Part shown: positions 8,642 to 17,142 of the stretch, one piece after another
How the letters are laid out: every line of letters begins with the position of its first letter
How positions within the stretch are numbered: position 1 is the first letter of the stretch
From: an uncultured Flavobacteriales bacterium
Lineage (GTDB): Bacteria > Bacteroidota > Bacteroidia > UBA10329
Direction of reading: 5' to 3'
DNA length: 35,591 nucleotides
Assembly: GCA_937900875.1 (NCBI GenBank)
Contig: CALCGD010000007.1
Span: 1 to 35,591 of the forward strand
Position numbers and translations under genes: made by a program
Notes under the pieces: generated by a model
Database searches by the model: none
Told to the model about the DNA's origin: nothing
What the model saw: only the letters and a program-made list of their open reading frames with translations

Positions 8642-9471
8642 TTATTCTTAAACACACTGAAACGGTAAGCGAGCGAAGCTTTTGGTGAAAACCCAAGCAC
8701 CGGATGCACAGATCCAGCAATGTCGAAATGCAGGTTCTTTAGTTTGAGCCCTAACCCAAAATCTGCGTGAAATGGTTGCGTGCCAATTCCAACGCGAATA
8801 GCGAATATCTTAGCAGGAAAATATTCGATACCTGCTTTGAAAACAGCAGGTAACTCAAGGTCTTTTTCTGCTTCAATTGCCACCTTCACTTTCTCCGAAA
8901 AATCGTATTGGGCTCCAAGTCGAAAGTTCATCGGTACCCGCTCACTATACGCATCAGCTAGTTTGGTACGGGTTAAGTTGAAAGCGTGAAAACCAATTCT
9001 AAACTTAGGTGTGACTTGTGAAAGCAGCCCTATTTCAGCAATAAAACTGTGTCGGTCGCCATAGTTTTCTTCTATATGCGTGTTTAAATAACTGAGTTGA
9101 AGTCCAACTGAAAGGAATTTCCAAAGCCTCTTACCGTAAGCTAAACTGTACCGACTCTGGTTGTATAATTTGTTGCCAAATCTGGCATATGTAAGGCCGA
9201 AAACGCCTGCTTTAGGCGTAGGTAAAACAGCCGTGGCGCCTTGTAAATTAAGGTTAGAGAGTAGAAAACGGTTTTCGTAATAAGCCGCAACACCTGCTTG
9301 TTCTAAACCAACTAAGGCAGCTTGATTATGATGAACAGCCCAAATATCTGTTAGTGTTACCGAGGCATTTGCCATCCCTGCCGAGCGCGCTCCGATTGGA
9401 AAGTCGCTGGTTTGCGCAAAACCGCAAATGGTAATTAATAGGATTGAAACTAGAAGTAGTAGTTGTTTCAT
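8638..9471 (-). CDS. PorV/PorQ-like outer-membrane protein
   Basis: This protein of about 277 residues starts with a signal peptide (MKQLLLLVSILLITICGFAQ). I chose the ATG at 9471 because a longer version beginning at 9516 would put 15 unrelated residues before the signal. The mature N-terminus, with GARSAGMANASVTLTD and then HHNQAALVG, is characteristic of the PorV/PorQ family, FadL-related barrels that include T9SS shuttle components. The rest is alternating beta-strand. It is shorter than authentic PorV, so a PorQ-like or general family member is the safer call. It overlaps the downstream HhH-barrel gene by 4 bases (ATGA), which suggests the two act together at the outer membrane. Confidence 0.8.
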   Translation of the reverse strand: MKQLLLLVSILLITICGFAQTSDFPIGARSAGMANASVTLTDIWAVHHNQAALVGLEQAGVAAYYENRFLLSNLNLQGATAVLPTPKAGVFGLTYARFGNKLYNQSRYSLAYGKRLWKFLSVGLQLSYLNTHIEENYGDRHSFIAEIGLLSQVTPKFRIGFHAFNLTRTKLADAYSERVPMNFRLGAQYDFSEKVKVAIEAEKDLELPAVFKAGIEYFPAKIFAIRVGIGTQPFHADFGLGLKLKNLHFDIAGSVHPVLGFSPKASLAYRFSVFKNK

Positions 9472-9546
9472 GCGGCTGCTTGGTACTGCCGAATTTACAA
9501 TTAATGGTTTATGCAAGAAGCGAAAGTTGTGTTAAGCTCTATGCAG

Positions 9547-11841
9547 TTATTCAACAATAAACTTCTGAATCTCCGCAAACCCTTGGCCCTGAACTTCTAA
9601 CAAATATGAGCCAGACGAGAGTTTCAAATTCAAGTTTTGAACGGTGGTTTCGTCATGCCTGAAAGATTCATGCACTAATTGTTTGCCCAATATGTCAGTG
9701 ACAATTAATTGATAATCCCCTATTTCGACAGATTCGAAACGCACCAAGAATGATCCGTTAGATGGATTTGGATAGATAGAGAGACTGCTTTTTGAATCGT
9801 CCAACTCCCTCACATTGTCTGGGTCAATAATGGTATTTCTGGTTACGTTGGTCATAACGGAATCCTCTCTATTAAAAAACACCCATGCGCTATTTTCGAT
9901 TACAGTTCCAATTGGCAGGTTCGGTTTCATACGAATGTTATACTGAACAAAGCTGTAGCTATCGATATAGCTTGTGCCGCTGTCAGGAAGTACAATGGCA
10001 TCCATTTCCCATACGATGGTGTTGTCTTCAAGTACATGAAATTTATGCGGAGACATGGAAAAAGGCTGAGAAAGCGTTTTAATGTCGAGGTGCGGAGACA
10101 GATGATCCACAATTCGAACGTGAAAGGCTGTATCAGAAGTTGTGTTTTGAAAATTAATGAGGTAATAAAAAGTAGAATCGTTGGGCGTAACGTCTCCTGT
10201 TTCTTGGTCTCCGGTATGAATAACAATTTTACTTACTGGAGCGAAAGGTGCCGCTTGAAATTTTGCTGGGCCTTCCTGAACTTCGTTTGTTCTGGTAAAT
10301 GTGTTATTGTTTAGACAAGCTTCTTGGGTGGTGCAAGTAAATGACGCGTCCCATGTTAGAAGTTCTCCCTCTTGAGCGGTCGAGTCCAAATAGAATGTCA
10401 TTCCCATGCATCCGCCAATTGGTGTTGTTGGATTAGTGAAAATCCATTCAACGAAACCGCTGCCAACATTAGTAGGAACAAATCCCGCATCGACAAAAGT
10501 CACCAAAGCGGGGAGGTCAACTCTCAAAGCGCAAGTACCGTTCAATGTTCCCAAAATTTTCCAATCCATCCCGCTATTGAACTCCTCACCGGCTCGAATG
10601 CCGAAATCTGGCCATAAGCTGTAAATACCAGCATCCATAGATTCTGTGAAGTAAAGTCCAAAGTCGTTATTCTCAGAATTAGGGCTTCCAGAACTCATAG
10701 TAACCGAGTATCCTTGGTTGTTGGTAGGAAACGTTTGGGTGTTGATTGATGAAGTATTGCAATAGAACATCTGACTGTTAGTTCCCGCGGGTATTGAAAC
10801 ATCATAACTGCCAATAGGTAGTTCAATGAAATAATCTCCGTTTGCATCAGACTGAGCAATGGAGACAAACCCACCTTGATTTTCTATGTAGATATTGAGT
10901 CCGAAATATCCGATTTCACTTCCGTCCTGAACACCGTTTTGGTTTGTGTCTTCAAAAACATGCCCCGAAATACTACCGCATTGCTGAGGGTCTCCATAGG
11001 TGAATCCAAAGTCGTTTCCAGGAGCCTCGGTTGTCGATGGCAGAAGGTTTATCAAATACGATTCAAAATTGGCAGGTAATGTTTGCTGTCCTAATTCGAT
11101 TGTGTTGCAATAGAATTCGGCTGGAACGGTTAAAGCGGCAACTGAATGAGTTCCAAAGGCATCAACATACATAGAGTAGTCTCCATTTGTATGACTTATT
11201 GCATAAGACGAGACTTGATTTGAAGCGGTATCTCTGAGCCAAACCCCAGAAATTCCTGGCTCTCCATCGTCTATACCATTAGAGTTCAGATCTTCAAACA
11301 CTCTTCCAGAAATGAGAGCACAACCTTCAAGATCGATTGCAGAAAAATCTGCATCCGCAAATCCTATTCCTCCTAAAGCATCTACAACCCAAACTTGGTA
11401 AACTCCCGGTGTTGTTACGAAAATGCTCTGGGTTGTTTCGCCCGTACTCCATTGGTAAACAGAAAAACCCGAAGATGCTGAGAGGGAGATACTACAACCA
11501 ACAGTATCTGTTGACAAATCCACTGAAAGACATCCAGCGGTATCTATTTGTAACACGAAATCATCGTTTGCACCTAGCGCATCGGATATGGTTAGAGTTA
11601 CAGCGTAGGGCCCATTGCCTATTGCAAAGGTATGAGTAGGGCTTGGAGTACTTGACGTGGCTCCATCACCAAAATTCCATATATAGGTTAATGGAGGCGT
11701 GCAACCCACACAAGAAGAGTTATCTATAAATGTTATTTCATTGCAGTTAGCTGTATATGTGAAATCAGCAAGAGGCTGTGCGAAAGCCGCAATTGAACCT
11801 AAGAGAAAAATGAGGGTCGGGAAGAATGAATATCGTTTCAT
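9547..11841 (-). CDS. Large secreted T9SS cargo protein with PKD and SdrD B-like domains
   Basis: This 764-residue protein has a signal peptide at residues 1-21 (ending AAFAQ). A PKD domain follows at about 24-100 (YIWNFGDG, SPTHTF). There are two SdrD B-like domains with repeated motifs, GRVFEDLNSNGIDDGEPG and GHVFEDTNQNGVQDGSE, whose Asp/Asn-rich loops suggest calcium binding. A Bacteroidota repeat of the DUF7619 type then contains PNDSTFYYLINFQNT and ENSAWVFFNRE. The last 75 or so residues (SIYPNPSNGSFLV to FIVE) are a type A T9SS sorting domain. It is probably a surface or released adhesin-like protein. It has its own promoter 18 bases upstream (TTTG-N19-TACATTTA) and lies 62 bases after purE. 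Confidence 0.9.
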   Translation of the reverse strand: MKRYSFFPTLIFLLGSIAAFAQPLADFTYTANCNEITFIDNSSCVGCTPPLTYIWNFGDGATSSTPSPTHTFAIGNGPYAVTLTISDALGANDDFVLQIDTAGCLSVDLSTDTVGCSISLSASSGFSVYQWSTGETTQSIFVTTPGVYQVWVVDALGGIGFADADFSAIDLEGCALISGRVFEDLNSNGIDDGEPGISGVWLRDTASNQVSSYAISHTNGDYSMYVDAFGTHSVAALTVPAEFYCNTIELGQQTLPANFESYLINLLPSTTEAPGNDFGFTYGDPQQCGSISGHVFEDTNQNGVQDGSEIGYFGLNIYIENQGGFVSIAQSDANGDYFIELPIGSYDVSIPAGTNSQMFYCNTSSINTQTFPTNNQGYSVTMSSGSPNSENNDFGLYFTESMDAGIYSLWPDFGIRAGEEFNSGMDWKILGTLNGTCALRVDLPALVTFVDAGFVPTNVGSGFVEWIFTNPTTPIGGCMGMTFYLDSTAQEGELLTWDASFTCTTQEACLNNNTFTRTNEVQEGPAKFQAAPFAPVSKIVIHTGDQETGDVTPNDSTFYYLINFQNTTSDTAFHVRIVDHLSPHLDIKTLSQPFSMSPHKFHVLEDNTIVWEMDAIVLPDSGTSYIDSYSFVQYNIRMKPNLPIGTVIENSAWVFFNREDSVMTNVTRNTIIDPDNVRELDDSKSSLSIYPNPSNGSFLVRFESVEIGDYQLIVTDILGKQLVHESFRHDETTVQNLNLKLSSGSYLLEVQGQGFAEIQKFIVE

Positions 11842-11859
11842 CAGGTGTCTGTTTCCTGA

Positions 11860-11890
11860 TAAATGTAGTCAAAGAGCAGATTCTAACAAA
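11860..11890 (-). promoter_or_regulatory. Promoter of the T9SS cargo gene: TTTG-N19-TACATTTA
   Basis: On the minus strand a TTTG at 11887-11890 is followed after 19 bases by TACATTTA at 11860-11867. This fits the Bacteroidota TTTG / TAnnTTTG arrangement with one mismatch. The ATG at 11841 lies 18 bases downstream. The TTTG sits in the loop of an inverted repeat, CAGATT...AATCTG, at 11877-11900. Confidence 0.6.
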
Positions 11891-11903
11891 CTATAATCTG
11901 ATT

Positions 11904-12401
11904 TTAAGAATATCCCTCAACCTCGTCTTTGCTTTCTAGCACCTTGAATTTCATGGCTTCCTTATAGTCGACCATTCTTTGCTGAACGGTTTTGTCGGAT
12001 GCCCCAATAATCTGAGTTGCTAAAATGCCAGCATTTTTAGCGGCATTTAGCGCCACAGTGGCAACAGGCACGCCATTTGGCATTTGTAGGATTGAAAGAA
12101 TGCTGTCCCAACCATCTATCGAATTAGAACTTTTAACGGGAACTCCAATCACGGGGAGTGGAGTTACAGAAGCAACCATTCCAGGAAGGTGAGCTGCTCC
12201 GCCTGCACCGGCAATAATCACTTTTAAGCCGCGGCTAGAAGCGCTCTTGGCATATTCCATCATTCGTTCTGGTGTACGATGGGCAGATACCACGGTCATC
12301 TCGAATTCGATGCCAAGCTCTTTCAAAACATCTGCGGCATCTTTCATCACCTTCAGGTCTGAACTGCTGCCCATAATTATTCCTACTTGTGGATTGCTCA
12401 T
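11904..12401 (-). CDS. purE: N5-carboxyaminoimidazole ribonucleotide mutase
   Basis: This 165-residue protein is class I PurE, which converts N5-CAIR to CAIR in purine synthesis. [10 protein letters not shown] (residues 10-19) and SAHRTPERM (40-48) are the signature nucleotide- and substrate-binding segments, with the catalytic His in [20 protein letters not shown] and VIGVPVKSS are also conserved. Length is normal. The start overlaps the stop of purK by 4 bases (ATGA), giving a translationally coupled purK-purE pair that together replaces a class II enzyme. Confidence 0.97.
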   Translation of the reverse strand: MSNPQVGIIMGSSSDLKVMKDAADVLKELGIEFEMTVVSAHRTPERMMEYAKSASSRGLKVIIAGAGGAAHLPGMVASVTPLPVIGVPVKSSNSIDGWDSILSILQMPNGVPVATVALNAAKNAGILATQIIGASDKTVQQRMVDYKEAMKFKVLESKDEVEGYS

Positions 12402-13531
12402 GCTTTTACTTTCAATGTTTGTTGAACTGTTTTAGCGATGGTTTTGGCTTCTTCCAAGGTTTCTGAAACGACCGTTACATGGCCCATTTTTCTGTATGGT
12501 TTGGTAAGCTGCTTGCCGTAAAGATGCACATTCACGCCTTTTAGGGCAAGCACATCTTCTAGGCCTTCATACTTGGCGATACCAGAAAAACCGTCCTCAC
12601 CCAACAAGTTTACCATTACCGAAGGTTTTACAATTTCTGTGTTGCCTAAACTGAGGCCTATTATTGCCCGAATGTGCTGCATAAACTGCGAAGTGTAATT
12701 GCCTTCTATGCTTTGGTGGCCGCTATTGTGCGGTCGTGGTGCTACTTCATTTACCAATACATTCCCTTCTTTGTCAAGGAAAAGTTCAACCGCCAGCAGG
12801 CCAACAATTTCAAGTTTTTCTGCCACCTTTTTTGCCAGTTTCTGTGCAGTTTCTTCTACTTGCGTAGCAACGTTTGCCGGGCTGAAAAGGAATTCTACAA
12901 GATTGGCTATCGGATTAAATTCCAGTTCAACTGTGGGAAATGATTTGATTTCACCGGCTGCATTTCTAGCCACAATTACAGAAAGCTCCTTGTCTAAATC
13001 AACTGCTTTTTCCAAAACAGAAGGTTCGTTAAATGCCTTGCCAACATCGGCAGCTGAGTTTAGCGCTTGAACCCCTTTGCCATCGTATCCGCCTTGTCTC
13101 AACTTTTGAAAAACAGGAAAGAAGTCGGTATGATTAGCGGCTTCATTTTGACCGATTAATCTGTATTCAGAAGTAGGGATATTGTGCTCAGAATAAAACT
13201 GTTTTTGGGCACCTTTATCCTGAATGAGACGGATGACGTTTGGTTGTGGATAAACCTTAATGCCCTGAGATTCTAATACTTCCAGGGCATCAACATTTAC
13301 ATGTTCAATCTCAATAGTAATCACATCCATGCCCTGTCCAAAATTCAGGACGGTATTATAATCTTTAAAGCTACCAACGGTAAAAGCATGTGCTATATTC
13401 TTGCATGGCGCATTGTCATCAGGGTCTAAAATGTGAACATCAATATCAAGATTGATGGTCTCCTGAATTAGCATGCGGCCAAGTTGTCCGCCTCCTAATA
13501 TTCCTAGTTTGGTTTTGGGGCTATAGCTCAT
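12398..13531 (-). CDS. purK: N5-carboxyaminoimidazole ribonucleotide synthase
   Basis: This ATP-grasp enzyme makes N5-CAIR from AIR, bicarbonate and ATP. The N-terminus [13 protein letters not shown] is the PurK nucleotide-fold signature. [11 protein letters not shown] is the ATP-grasp loop, and [12 protein letters not shown] is the metal and phosphate site near the C-terminus. The protein has 377 residues from the ATG at 13531. A 12-residue longer version starting at 13567 would carry an unrelated leader (MHLIATRFYLCG) and span the promoter box, so I reject it. The TACCTTTG box ends only four bases before the chosen ATG, so the message may be leaderless. It overlaps purE by 4 bases. Confidence 0.97.
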   Translation of the reverse strand: MSYSPKTKLGILGGGQLGRMLIQETINLDIDVHILDPDDNAPCKNIAHAFTVGSFKDYNTVLNFGQGMDVITIEIEHVNVDALEVLESQGIKVYPQPNVIRLIQDKGAQKQFYSEHNIPTSEYRLIGQNEAANHTDFFPVFQKLRQGGYDGKGVQALNSAADVGKAFNEPSVLEKAVDLDKELSVIVARNAAGEIKSFPTVELEFNPIANLVEFLFSPANVATQVEETAQKLAKKVAEKLEIVGLLAVELFLDKEGNVLVNEVAPRPHNSGHQSIEGNYTSQFMQHIRAIIGLSLGNTEIVKPSVMVNLLGEDGFSGIAKYEGLEDVLALKGVNVHLYGKQLTKPYRKMGHVTVVSETLEEAKTIAKTVQQTLKVKA

Positions 13532-13535
13532 GCCG

Positions 13536-13543
13536 CAAAGGTA
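13536..13543 (-). promoter_or_regulatory. TACCTTTG -7 box abutting the purK start
   Basis: On the minus strand this reads TACCTTTG, an exact TAnnTTTG match, followed by CGGC and the purK ATG at 13531. Transcription from such a box usually starts a few bases downstream, which would place it at or next to the ATG. No clear -33 TTG was found. Confidence 0.6.
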
Positions 13544-13642
13544 AAACCTTGTTGCTATCAGATGCATGCACTAAAAACGTCACAGCTCGGTCAAATTATG
13601 GTATTTATAACACTTAAATTGGCGGCTCCAAAAGTTAATACC

Positions 13643-14821
13643 ATGAAAACAATATTGCCGCTTTTTGTAGCCTGTCTAGGGTTTTTGTCTACCTCGGCTC
13701 AAACTAAATTTTTTGAAGGAACATGGAAAGAAGCTGCCGCTGAAGCCAAACTACAGAATAAGTACCTGTTTGTAGACTGTTTTACAGACTGGTGTTATTG
13801 GTGTAAAGTAGCTGATAAGGAGACCTTTCCAGATAAATTGGTGGGCGATTTTCTAAATGAAAATTTTGTGGCGGTTCAAGTAGACATGGAAAGGGAAGGG
13901 GTGTATTTGAGCATGAAGTATCGCGTAACGGGGTTCCCCTCTTTTTTGGTGTTTTCTCCTGATGGAAGCTTTATCTCGAAATTTACTGGCTATACCAAAG
14001 AAAACAGCGAGTTTGTTGAGAAACTAAAGACTGCAATTGAAACGGATGTAAGGCCTAATTACCCCTCAAAGATTACCGATAGCGTTGAATTTCCAAGCTT
14101 TTATAAGAGTTCGTTTATTTCAAAAAATGGAGATCAAAAAAAGAGGGTAAATCCTGAAATAAATGAAATAAACAAATGGTTTTCAAAAAATCAAGATTAT
14201 ACATCCGAACAAGCTTGGTCTCTAATTTATAAGTTCAATGTTGGTGATAAGGCCAATAATTATTTCCTCGATAATTTGGAAATTTATGAAACCAAATATG
14301 GCAAATCTGAGGTAGAGGACAAGTTGTATGCATTGGCTTATTCAAAACTAGACACTGCACTCAATACTTTGAAAATGGAGGATCTTGATGTAGCTATAGA
14401 TTTTGCGGGTAAATATTTAGGCGATGGCTCTGAAGACCTTAAGTCGGTCTTTCTTATTCAATTTTATGAGGCCACAGAAAACTGGGTTGGATACATAGAA
14501 CGTGCGGAAATACTGATTGATAAGCACGGGTTTGAAAATCATTTAGCTGAAATAAACAGCTATTGCTGGACCATCTATCTAAAGACTGATTTAAAAGATG
14601 CCATGTACTTAGCTAGAGAGTGGATGAAAAGGGCTGTTGAAACCGAATTGAATTATTTCTATTTGGACACGTATGCGGCTGTTCTTTACAAATCTGGAGA
14701 GTATAATGAGGCTTTATCGGTAATAGATAAAGCAATTCTTGTTGGCAAGGACAATGAGCAGAATGTAGATGAATCGTTAGCTTTAAGAGACAAGATTGTT
14801 AGCGCGATAGATGGTAAATAA
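13643..14821 (+). CDS. Secreted thioredoxin-family protein with helical C-terminal region
   Basis: From the ATG at 13643 the protein has 392 residues. Residues 1-20 are a signal peptide (MKTILPLFVA...STSAQ). A longer frame from 13562 would bury that signal and is rejected. A thioredoxin fold covers about residues 25-140: CFTDWCYWCK gives a Cys51-Tyr-Trp-Cys54 active site, and TGFPSFLVF supplies the cis-proline. It resembles the Thioredoxin_7/DUF255-like group. The remaining 240 residues are helical and TPR-like (LAREWMKRAVETE, YAAVLYKSGEYNEALSVIDKAI), probably a partner-binding part. Periplasmic disulfide reduction or isomerisation is likely; the target is unknown. It is transcribed divergently from purK across 111 bases. 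Confidence 0.85.
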   Translation: MKTILPLFVACLGFLSTSAQTKFFEGTWKEAAAEAKLQNKYLFVDCFTDWCYWCKVADKETFPDKLVGDFLNENFVAVQVDMEREGVYLSMKYRVTGFPSFLVFSPDGSFISKFTGYTKENSEFVEKLKTAIETDVRPNYPSKITDSVEFPSFYKSSFISKNGDQKKRVNPEINEINKWFSKNQDYTSEQAWSLIYKFNVGDKANNYFLDNLEIYETKYGKSEVEDKLYALAYSKLDTALNTLKMEDLDVAIDFAGKYLGDGSEDLKSVFLIQFYEATENWVGYIERAEILIDKHGFENHLAEINSYCWTIYLKTDLKDAMYLAREWMKRAVETELNYFYLDTYAAVLYKSGEYNEALSVIDKAILVGKDNEQNVDESLALRDKIVSAIDGK

Positions 14822-14858
14822 GCTGAGTTCAGTCAGTTCTGATCTTGGATTGGTTTCC

Positions 14859-14866
14859 TACATTTG
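14859..14866 (+). promoter_or_regulatory. TACATTTG -7 box for hpt-adk
   Basis: An exact TAnnTTTG match lies 12 bases before the hpt ATG at 14879. It contains the TTG (14864) that a naive longest reading frame would use as start, which argues against that start. Confidence 0.6.
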
Positions 14867-14878
14867 CCGCCTTTAATA

Positions 14879-15424
14879 ATGGCCCATACTATAAAACTTC
14901 ACGACCTAGAATTCACGCCTTATTTATCCGAAGATAAATTGCGGGCAATTGTGTCTGAAGTTGCAGGTCGGATAAATCATAAATATGAAGGTAAAACTCC
15001 ACTTTTTGTCGTGGTTTTAAACGGAGCTTTCATGTTTGCATCCGATTTACTGAAAGAAGTTTCGTTTGATTGTGAAATCAGTTTTCTTCGAGTTAGTTCT
15101 TACAGAGGAACTTCTAGCACTGGCGAAGTCAAGGAGTTAATGCCAATCGGTACAGATGTTACAGACCGCGATGTGATTTTGGTTGAAGACATTGTAGATA
15201 CAGGAAAAACGATGGGCGAGGTAATGGCCAAAATGAAACTTGAAGGAGCCCGTTCGGTGAGTGTTTGCACTTTACTTTTTAAACCAGATGCTTTTCAAGG
15301 AAGCTACACGGTTGATTATATAGGAGTTGAAATTCCCGACAGATTTGTGGTGGGCTATGGACTCGATTATGACGGTCTTGGAAGAAACCTTCCATCCTTA
15401 TATCAGATAAAACCAAATACTTAG
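14879..15424 (+). CDS. hpt: Hypoxanthine phosphoribosyltransferase
   Basis: This 181-residue type I phosphoribosyltransferase salvages hypoxanthine and guanine to IMP and GMP using PRPP. VILVEDIVDTGKTM (residues 99-112) is the PRPP-binding loop with the two acidic residues; VVVLNGAFMFASDL is the first PPi-binding loop; FRLVSS-like SFLRVSSYRGT and the base-contacting VVGYGLDYDG near the C-terminus are typical. The start is the ATG at 14879; the upstream TTG at 14864 lies in the promoter. The adk gene follows after two bases, so the two purine-nucleotide enzymes are in one transcript, with obgE 81 bases further on. Confidence 0.95.
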   Translation: MAHTIKLHDLEFTPYLSEDKLRAIVSEVAGRINHKYEGKTPLFVVVLNGAFMFASDLLKEVSFDCEISFLRVSSYRGTSSTGEVKELMPIGTDVTDRDVILVEDIVDTGKTMGEVMAKMKLEGARSVSVCTLLFKPDAFQGSYTVDYIGVEIPDRFVVGYGLDYDGLGRNLPSLYQIKPNT

Positions 15425-15426
15425 TA

Positions 15427-15996
15427 ATGTTGAATTTAGTGTTATTCGGGCCTCCTGGAGCAGGTAAAGGAACCCAATCGGAAAAACTAATTGGGAAATA
15501 CGGATTAGTACACATCTCCACAGGAGACGTATTTCGAGCACTCAATCCAGACTCAGATCTTGCAAAGTTGGCAAAGAGTTATTCAGACAAAGGAAACTTG
15601 GTTCCAGATGAGATTACGATCGAGATACTTGAGAATGAAGTTGCCAAACACCCCGATGCCAAAGGCGTTATTTATGACGGATTTCCTCGTACCAATACTC
15701 AGGCAGAAGCTCTAGATAAATTTTTGTCCTCGAAAGGAAGCGGAATTACCATGATGGTAGCCCTGGACGTGAATGAAGGGGAACTGAAAACTAGGTTATT
15801 GTCGCGTGCAAAGGTTTCTGGTCGAGCAGATGATGCTGATCCGGATATCATTCAGACAAGAATTGATAATTACAATAAGCAAACAGCACCTGTGGCAGAT
15901 TTTTACAAATCGCAGGGTAAGTTGAGGTTGATTGACGGAATTGGCTCAATTGATGAAATTTTTAATCGCATTTGTACCGCGATAGATAAAGGTTAA
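15427..15996 (+). CDS. adk: Adenylate kinase
   Basis: This 189-residue enzyme interconverts ATP + AMP and 2 ADP. The P-loop is GPPGAGKGTQ (about residues 8-17). HISTGDVFR starts the AMP-binding part, and GFPRTNTQAEALD is the conserved core motif. The LID is the short form (SGRADDADPDIIQTRI) with no cysteine zinc site, as in other Bacteroidota. Length is normal for the short type. It starts two bases after the hpt stop and is probably translated with it. Confidence 0.96.
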   Translation: MLNLVLFGPPGAGKGTQSEKLIGKYGLVHISTGDVFRALNPDSDLAKLAKSYSDKGNLVPDEITIEILENEVAKHPDAKGVIYDGFPRTNTQAEALDKFLSSKGSGITMMVALDVNEGELKTRLLSRAKVSGRADDADPDIIQTRIDNYNKQTAPVADFYKSQGKLRLIDGIGSIDEIFNRICTAIDKG

Positions 15997-16077
15997 ACAA
16001 CGGTAAACCGTAGTGGCGTTGGCTACTTTTACTTGGATTAGCATAAGAACCAGCCATTACAAATTACCCTACCGAAA

Positions 16078-17067
16078 ATGAAAAGCAATTTTATTGATCA
16101 CGTTCGAATTTGCTGTAGAAGCGGTAAAGGCGGTGCTGGGTCTTCACACTTACTGCGCATGCGGGGCGATGCGGAAGGTGGTCCTGATGGAGGTGATGGT
16201 GGTAGAGGTGGCCACGTAATTATTGAAGGCAACAAGCAAATGTGGACACTGCTGCATTTGCGGTACAAAAAGCACATTATGTCTGGCCATGGCAAGTCTG
16301 GTAGTAAATCAGAATCCACTGGCGCTCAGGGAAAAGACGAGGTTATATACGTGCCTCTTGGCACCGTAGTGAAGGATGCTGAAACGGACGAAATTCAATT
16401 TGAGATAACTGAGCATGGAGAGCAGCAAATTCTAACTCCAGGAGGACGAGGTGGTCGAGGAAATGTTCATTTCAAGTCTTCCACAAATCAAACGCCTCGT
16501 TATTCTCAACCTGGAGAATTGGGAAGGGAAGAATGGAAAATACTTGAACTAAAGGTGCTGGCTGATGTAGGCCTGGTTGGCTTTCCAAATGCTGGTAAAT
16601 CAACCCTGTTATCAGTTGTTTCTGCAGCAAAGCCAGAGATTGCGAATTATCCGTTTACTACGTTGGTCCCGAATCTTGGTATCGTAGGCTACCGCGATCA
16701 TCAGTCGTTTGTAATGGCAGATATTCCTGGAATAATTGAAGGTGCGCACGAAGGCAAGGGTCTTGGTCTTCGCTTTTTGCGACATATAGAAAGAAACTCA
16801 ATTCTTCTTTTTATGGTGCCCGCTGATTCTGACGATGTTGTTAAAGAGTATCAGATTCTGCTTAATGAACTAACGCAATACAACCCAGAGCTGCTCGATA
16901 AATCGAGGGTACTTGCTGTTTCTAAATGCGATATGCTTGATGAAGAACTGGAAACCGAATTAGCTGCAACTATTGATCTCGATATACCAGTAGTTTATAT
17001 TTCTTCCGTAAGCCAAAAGGGAATTTCTGAATTAAAAGATGTTCTTTGGGAGAAAATGCAAGCATGA
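16078..17067 (+). CDS. obgE: Obg-family GTPase
   Basis: This 329-residue GTPase acts in large ribosomal subunit assembly and the stringent response. Residues 1-158 are the glycine-rich Obg fold ([38 protein letters not shown]). The G domain follows with G1 GFPNAGKS, G2 around YPFTTL, G3 [11 protein letters not shown]4 SKCD (in place of NKxD) and a SxxxxGI G5-like segment. The C-terminus stops after the G domain with no OCT extension. It lies 81 bases after adk, and hpt-adk-obg order is common in the phylum. No clean TAnnTTTG box was found in that gap, so read-through from hpt is possible. Confidence 0.96.
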   Translation: MKSNFIDHVRICCRSGKGGAGSSHLLRMRGDAEGGPDGGDGGRGGHVIIEGNKQMWTLLHLRYKKHIMSGHGKSGSKSESTGAQGKDEVIYVPLGTVVKDAETDEIQFEITEHGEQQILTPGGRGGRGNVHFKSSTNQTPRYSQPGELGREEWKILELKVLADVGLVGFPNAGKSTLLSVVSAAKPEIANYPFTTLVPNLGIVGYRDHQSFVMADIPGIIEGAHEGKGLGLRFLRHIERNSILLFMVPADSDDVVKEYQILLNELTQYNPELLDKSRVLAVSKCDMLDEELETELAATIDLDIPVVYISSVSQKGISELKDVLWEKMQA

Positions 17068-17142
17068 CAAACTGTTGACACACACTGTGTTTGGTAATTA
17101 TTTATTTTCAGCATCTCAAAACAAAATCTAACCTCTATAATT

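Noticed and set aside
12699-13070. 123-residue open frame on the plus strand
   Set aside because: It is antisense to purK, low in complexity (Ser/Thr/Ala-rich) and has no promoter box.
14864-14878. Upstream TTG start for hpt
   Set aside because: The TTG is the last part of the TACATTTG promoter box; the ATG at 14879 gives the normal N-terminus.
16000-16011. ACGGT-AA-ACCGT inverted repeat after adk, considered as a terminator
   Set aside because: The loop would be only two bases, and no T-run follows.
17080-17090. ACACA-C-TGTGT palindrome between obgE and the T9SS gene
   Set aside because: The arms are only five bases of simple CA/TG repeat and do not extend; chance is the simplest view.
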